Assembly (NCBI GenBank): GCA_017614185.1
Contig: JAGACI010000022.1
Coordinates: 1-9,032 of the forward strand
From: Lachnospiraceae bacterium
GTDB taxonomy: Bacteria; Bacillota_A; Clostridia; Lachnospirales; Lachnospiraceae
DNA length: 9,032 nucleotides
Reading direction: 5' to 3'
Shown here: positions 5,964 through 9,032 of the stretch, piece by piece
How the letters are laid out: each line of letters opens with the position of its first letter
Position numbering within the stretch: the first letter of the stretch is position 1
Position numbers and translations under genes: made by a program
The notes under the pieces: model-generated
What the model saw: the letters and a program-made list of their open reading frames with translations, nothing else
Database searches by the model: none
What the model was told of the DNA's origin: nothing

Positions 5964-6677
5964 TTACTGGGCTCTGCTGTACAAATCGCTGTACACCTTG
6001 GATATTATAGAATTCAAATCCTTAAAGCCGGCCTCGGGATTATAAACCGATGCGGAGTGCACCTCGATGGGAGCATCCTCGTGCTCAAGGTTGTATTCCT
6101 TAATGGAATCCTCGGTTTTATTGAGAAAATCGTGAAGTTTATCACGGTCTGATTCGTCGATAATGCAAAGGAACTCGTTTCCGCCGTTTCGGCCTACAAA
6201 GCCGTACTCGTCACCGATTCCTTCCAGGATATGACAAAAATCGCGCAAAAGCCTGTCTCCGCTCTTTCTGCCGAGACTGTCATTAACTTTATTTAAGTTG
6301 CCAATCTGCAGTAATACGCAGGAAATTTTGGCTACCGATTCCGGGGTATCATACTGATCAAATACAAGATCGCAGCTGTAACGATTGGGAATACCCGTTA
6401 AGCTGTCAAGATATGCGAGCTTGGCAAGGTTGTGATTCTCCTTATCAAGCCTTCTTAAGAATATAAAATCAATTACAAGGAAAACAATCCCCACAACAAT
6501 CATTACCCAGGTAAAAACAAAGAGGGTTATAATTCCGGGATTGGAAAAGACTTTCTCTCTTAAAGTAGAATTGGAAAATAGAATGATAAAAAATGCTACG
6601 TCAATAACGCAAAGGATTACAAGCTCGATAAGCTTGAACCTTCGCAACGAAAGCAGATGTTCGTTTTGGTTCTTCAT
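5964..6677 (-). CDS. Membrane-anchored GGDEF-domain protein with degenerate active site (GGNEF)
   Basis: A 237-residue protein with two membrane segments (about 16-34 and 49-74) joined by a short loop, then a cytoplasmic GGDEF domain (about 85-237). The domain opens with DSLTGIPNR at 91-99. Of the residues used by diguanylate cyclases, those contacting guanine are kept (N132, D141), but the signature is GGNEF at 165-169, so the metal-binding Asp/Glu is Asn167. The other metal ligand, the first Asp of the usual DxDxFKxxND motif, is Gln124. The RxxD inhibitory site is absent and the usual C-terminal ADxALYxAK motif is reduced to SDLYSRAQ. By family knowledge such a domain probably cannot make c-di-GMP and may instead bind GTP as a sensor. 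It is the first gene after the promoter, 24 bases before the sigma factor gene, whose Shine-Dalgarno begins at this gene's stop. Domain identity is firm; loss of activity is inferred. Confidence 0.9.
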   Translation of the reverse strand: MKNQNEHLLSLRRFKLIELVILCVIDVAFFIILFSNSTLREKVFSNPGIITLFVFTWVMIVVGIVFLVIDFIFLRRLDKENHNLAKLAYLDSLTGIPNRYSCDLVFDQYDTPESVAKISCVLLQIGNLNKVNDSLGRKSGDRLLRDFCHILEGIGDEYGFVGRNGGNEFLCIIDESDRDKLHDFLNKTEDSIKEYNLEHEDAPIEVHSASVYNPEAGFKDLNSIISKVYSDLYSRAQ

Positions 6678-6680
6678 GTG

Positions 6681-6687
6681 TCCCCCT
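6681..6687 (-). promoter_or_regulatory. Ribosome binding site deciding the start of the GGDEF gene
   Basis: AGGGGGA lies four bases before the ATG at 6677. The reading frame can be extended to a TTG at 6713, but that codon has no Shine-Dalgarno sequence and falls only about 10 bases after the predicted transcription start. The ATG at 6677 is therefore preferred. Confidence 0.75.
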
Positions 6688-6721
6688 ATGTTTGTAAAAC
6701 TGTGCCTGTGCAATAAAATTG

Positions 6722-6737
6722 CTTATAATATTATAAG
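6722..6737. repeat. Perfect 16-bp palindrome over the -10 element (possible operator)
   Basis: CTTATAATATTATAAG is a perfect palindrome covering the whole -10 hexamer and the predicted transcription start. A bound dimer would block polymerase. Because it contains TATAAT on both strands, self-complementarity may partly reflect the promoter sequence itself, so the operator role is tentative. Confidence 0.35.
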
Positions 6738-6758
6738 ACATATTTATGCAAATGTAAA
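6730..6758 (-). promoter_or_regulatory. Sigma-A type promoter of the GGDEF-sigma-pilus operon
   Basis: On the minus strand TTTACA (6758-6753, five of six matches to TTGACA) is followed by a 17-base spacer and a perfect TATAAT (6735-6730). It sits between the rpoC terminator and the first downstream gene. The predicted start near 6723 would give a leader of about 45 bases before the ATG at 6677. No equally good promoter was found inside the operon. Confidence 0.8.
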
Positions 6759-6759
6759 T

Positions 6760-6778
6760 TATTCATACACAATGAATA
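6760..6778. promoter_or_regulatory. Inverted repeat just upstream of the -35 element (candidate activator or repressor site)
   Basis: TATTCAT and ATGAATA form a perfect 7-bp inverted repeat with a 5-base spacer (ACACA on the plus strand). The repeat ends one base from the -35 hexamer of the downstream promoter and is centred about 46 bases upstream of the predicted transcription start. Class II activators often bind near this position. The region is AT-rich, so chance is possible, and no regulator is identified. Confidence 0.4.
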
Positions 6779-6825
6779 TTTAGTTTTTAAGCATTTTCCC
6801 AATTATTTTCCCCTTGGGGGGATAT

Positions 6826-6856
6826 AAAAAAAGCGGCTCCTTTACGGAACCGCTTT
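6826..6856 (-). terminator. Intrinsic terminator of rpoC
   Basis: Read on the minus strand, an 11-bp stem (AAAGCGGTTCC with GGAGCCGCTTT, one T-G wobble) closes a GTAAA loop and runs into a tract of seven T. The stem starts 10 bases after the rpoC TAA. This is a textbook Rho-independent terminator. It separates the RNA polymerase transcript from the downstream pilus-like operon. Confidence 0.95.
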
Positions 6857-6865
6857 CGTTATTGT

Positions 6866-9032
6866 TTATTCTTCTGTTTCAACTACTTCCTCAAGGGGCT
6901 CCTCATCGAAGTCCTCCTCGTCCTCAGCTGCTGCTCTCTTAGCTCTCTCAGCTGCTTCAGCGGCCTTCTGGGCCTTTCTTGCAGCTTCCTGCTCAGCGAT
7001 AAGCGCGTCGGTTGAAAGTGCTGTATTACGGTATCTCTTAAGACCTGTACCTGCAGGGATGAGCTTACCGATAATTACGTTCTCTTTAAGTCCGATAAGA
7101 GGATCAACCTTACCCTTGATAGCTGCCTCGGTAAGAACCTTGGTAGTCTCCTGGAAGGATGCGGCTGACATGAAGGAGTTGGTAGCAAGAGCTGCCTTGG
7201 TGATACCAAGCATAATCTGCTTTCCGTCTGCGGGAGCCTTGCCCTCTTTCTCAAGCTCTTCGTTAACATCCTCGTAATCGAGAACATTTACAAGTGAGCC
7301 GGGAAGGAACTCGGTGTCTCCGCTCTCCTCGATGCGAATCTTCTTAAGCATCTGACGAACGATAACCTCGATGTGCTTATCTGCAATGTCAACACCCTGT
7401 AAGCGGTATACACGCTGAACTTCTCTGAGCATGTAATCCTGAACTGCACGGATGCCTTTAATCTTTAAGAGGTCGTGAGGGTTAACTGAACCTTCTGTAA
7501 GCTCGTCGCCGGCCTCAAGCATCTGGCCGTCAACAACCTTGATTCTGGAGCCGTAAGGAATTAAGTATGCCTTGCTGTCTCCTGTCTCGTCGTTGGTAAC
7601 AACAACCTCACGTTTCTTCTTGGTATCTCTTACTTCAACCTTGCCTGCGAACTCTGCGATGATAGCAAGTCCCTTAGGTTTTCTTGCCTCGAAGAGCTCC
7701 TCTACTCTGGGAAGACCCTGAGTGATATCGTCACCGGCAACACCACCGGTATGGAAGGTTCTCATTGTAAGCTGTGTACCGGGCTCACCGATTGACTGAG
7801 CTGCGATGATACCAACAGCCTCGCCGACCTGAACTGCTTCGCCGGTAGCCATGTTTGCTCCGTAACACTTGGAGCAGATACCGAGTTTGCAACGGCATGT
7901 AAGGATGTTACGAATCTTAACGCCCTTGGACTCCTTGTTGTCACGCATATTGCCTTCTTCGTCTTCAACCATGAAGGGCTTGCCGTTCTCATCAAGTCCG
8001 CCGTTTAATATCTTAGCTGCACGGCTGGGTGTAATCATGTGGTTAGCCTTAACGATTACATTGCCGTCCTTATCTTTAATCTCATTGCAGGAGTAACGTC
8101 CTGTGATACGATCCTTGAGACCTTCGATTGTCTCCTTGCCGTCCATGAATGACTTAACATACATGCCGGGAATCTCGGGACGATTCTCTGCACAGTCTAC
8201 CTCACGAATGATGAGTTCCTGTGAAACGTCAACCATTCGACGTGTAAGGTAACCTGAGTCAGCTGTTCTAAGAGCTGTATCGGACAAACCTTTACGAGCA
8301 CCGTGTGCTGACATGAAGTACTCCAATACGTCAAGACCTTCACGGAAGTTTGACTTGATGGGCAACTCGATGGTACGACCTGATGTATCGGCCATGAGTC
8401 CACGCATACCTGCAAGCTGCTTGATCTGCTGGTTGGAACCACGGGCACCGGAGTCAGCCATCATGTAGATGTTGTTGTACTTATCAAGACCGTCAAGAAG
8501 GTCCTTGGTAAGTCTTCCATCGATTTCGTTCCATGTCTCAACAACGGCTCTGTAACGCTCTTCCTCAGTGATAAGACCACGTCTGAAGTTACGTGAAATC
8601 TTATCAACAGTCTCCTGAGCCTCAGCCAAAAGTGCGGGCTTAGAAGCAGGTACTGTCATATCGGAAATTGAAACGGTCATAGCCGCTCTTGTGGAATACT
8701 TGTAACCTGTAGCCTTGATGTGGTCAAGAACCTCAGCGGTAACTGATGCGCCGTGAGTGTTGATAACCTTCTCAAGGATTTTCTTAAGCTGCTTCTTACC
8801 TACGTGGAAATCAACCTCGGGGATAAGAGCATTCTCTTTTTTGCTTCTGTCAACAAATCCAAGATCCTGAGGAAGAATCTCGTTGAAGATAAGACGACCA
8901 AGACTTGTCTTGATTGTTCCTTCGATTTCCTCTCCCTCGAATGTAGCGCTCTTCTTAACATAGATGTACTGGTGAAGAGTAATCTCACCGTTCTCATATG
9001 CAAGAATTGCCTCGTTCATGGAATTGAAGTAT
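6866..9032 (-). CDS. rpoC: DNA-directed RNA polymerase subunit beta' (RpoC), C-terminal part, 5' end outside window
   Basis: This is the largest catalytic subunit of RNA polymerase. The frame stays open to the window edge: the ATG at 9019 is internal, preceded in frame by Tyr-Phe-Asn-Ser and followed by the family-typical [14 protein letters not shown]. Numbering from that Met, the bridge helix is around 227-258 ([20 protein letters not shown]). The second zinc site uses C276, C375, C382 and C385 with canonical spacing, and the trigger loop is around 415-440 ([11 protein letters not shown], then [21 protein letters not shown]). The conserved end ([22 protein letters not shown]) is followed by about 45 Ala/Lys/Glu-rich residues ending in an acidic stretch. 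No large insertion splits the trigger loop, as expected outside Proteobacteria. The TAA lies 10 bases before a strong terminator. Identity is certain; the N-terminal third, with the catalytic NADFDGD loop, is outside the window. Confidence 0.99.
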   Translation of the reverse strand, partial: YFNSMNEAILAYENGEITLHQYIYVKKSATFEGEEIEGTIKTSLGRLIFNEILPQDLGFVDRSKKENALIPEVDFHVGKKQLKKILEKVINTHGASVTAEVLDHIKATGYKYSTRAAMTVSISDMTVPASKPALLAEAQETVDKISRNFRRGLITEEERYRAVVETWNEIDGRLTKDLLDGLDKYNNIYMMADSGARGSNQQIKQLAGMRGLMADTSGRTIELPIKSNFREGLDVLEYFMSAHGARKGLSDTALRTADSGYLTRRMVDVSQELIIREVDCAENRPEIPGMYVKSFMDGKETIEGLKDRITGRYSCNEIKDKDGNVIVKANHMITPSRAAKILNGGLDENGKPFMVEDEEGNMRDNKESKGVKIRNILTCRCKLGICSKCYGANMATGEAVQVGEAVGIIAAQSIGEPGTQLTMRTFHTGGVAGDDITQGLPRVEELFEARKPKGLAIIAEFAGKVEVRDTKKKREVVVTNDETGDSKAYLIPYGSRIKVVDGQMLEAGDELTEGSVNPHDLLKIKGIRAVQDYMLREVQRVYRLQGVDIADKHIEVIVRQMLKKIRIEESGDTEFLPGSLVNVLDYEDVNEELEKEGKAPADGKQIMLGITKAALATNSFMSAASFQETTKVLTEAAIKGKVDPLIGLKENVIIGKLIPAGTGLKRYRNTALSTDALIAEQEAARKAQKAAEAAERAKRAAAEDEEDFDEEPLEEVVETEE

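Larger units (their letters stand above)
1016..6677 (-). other. Predicted nine-gene operon: GGDEF, ECF sigma, membrane partner, transglutaminase lipoprotein, GspF, four small single-pass proteins
   Basis: All nine genes share one strand. Successive gaps are 24, 11, 4, 20, 3, 9, -4 and 33 bases, with several stop codons embedded in the next ribosome site. Only the promoter at 6730-6758 is convincing, and no internal terminator is visible. Expression as a single transcript is therefore likely. An internal promoter recognised by the encoded sigma factor cannot be ruled out by eye. Confidence 0.7.

Noticed and set aside
6678..6713. Longer GGDEF protein starting at TTG 6713
   Set aside because: No Shine-Dalgarno and a rare start codon almost at the predicted transcription start; ATG 6677 has AGGGGGA at good spacing.
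6809..6821. CCCC/GGGG mini-hairpin just after the rpoC terminator
   Set aside because: Only four base pairs with no T tract; likely a chance C/G run and not a second terminator.
1..9032. CRISPR arrays, transposase genes, tRNA or rRNA genes, riboswitches
   Set aside because: No spaced repeat array, transposase-like frame, cloverleaf or recognisable riboswitch core (including c-di-GMP types in the leaders) was seen on either strand.

Overview
The window looks like chromosomal DNA from a Gram-positive anaerobe of the Clostridia, most likely Lachnospiraceae. The grounds are an RpoC without the large proteobacterial insertion and with an acidic tail, purine-rich Shine-Dalgarno sites, and a GspF-led pseudopilin cluster containing a DUF4860-like protein. 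The taxon is inferred from these features, not from a search. All supported genes lie on the minus strand, so transcription runs from high to low coordinates.

Right side (6866-9032): the C-terminal two thirds of rpoC, the RNA polymerase beta' subunit, ends 10 bases before a strong intrinsic terminator. The usual rpsL/rpsG/fusA neighbours do not follow on this side.

Middle (1016-6758): a near-consensus sigma-A promoter with two flanking palindromes drives a tightly packed probable operon of nine genes. In order these are: a membrane-anchored GGDEF protein with a degenerate active site; an ECF-type sigma factor; a single-pass membrane protein that may be its anti-sigma partner; a lipoprotein with an intact transglutaminase-like Cys-His-Asp triad; a compact GspF/PilC inner-membrane platform protein; and four small proteins, each with one N-terminal membrane segment. 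Only one of these four carries a clear prepilin motif. The order of GspF followed by small single-pass proteins resembles the F-G-H-I-J-K order of type II secretion and type IV pilus operons. The assembly ATPase, prepilin peptidase and an obvious major pilin are not in the window.

Left side (1-824): a 101-residue single-pass protein of unknown function, a PilZ-domain protein with both c-di-GMP binding motifs intact, and the first 20 codons of a probable secreted protein running off the edge.

Taken together, this reads as a regulated type IV pilus-like or type II secretion-like module. It has its own sigma factor, a GTP or c-di-GMP related membrane protein at one end and a PilZ c-di-GMP receptor at the other. 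The component families are known. The combined regulatory wiring is the most interesting part and is inference.
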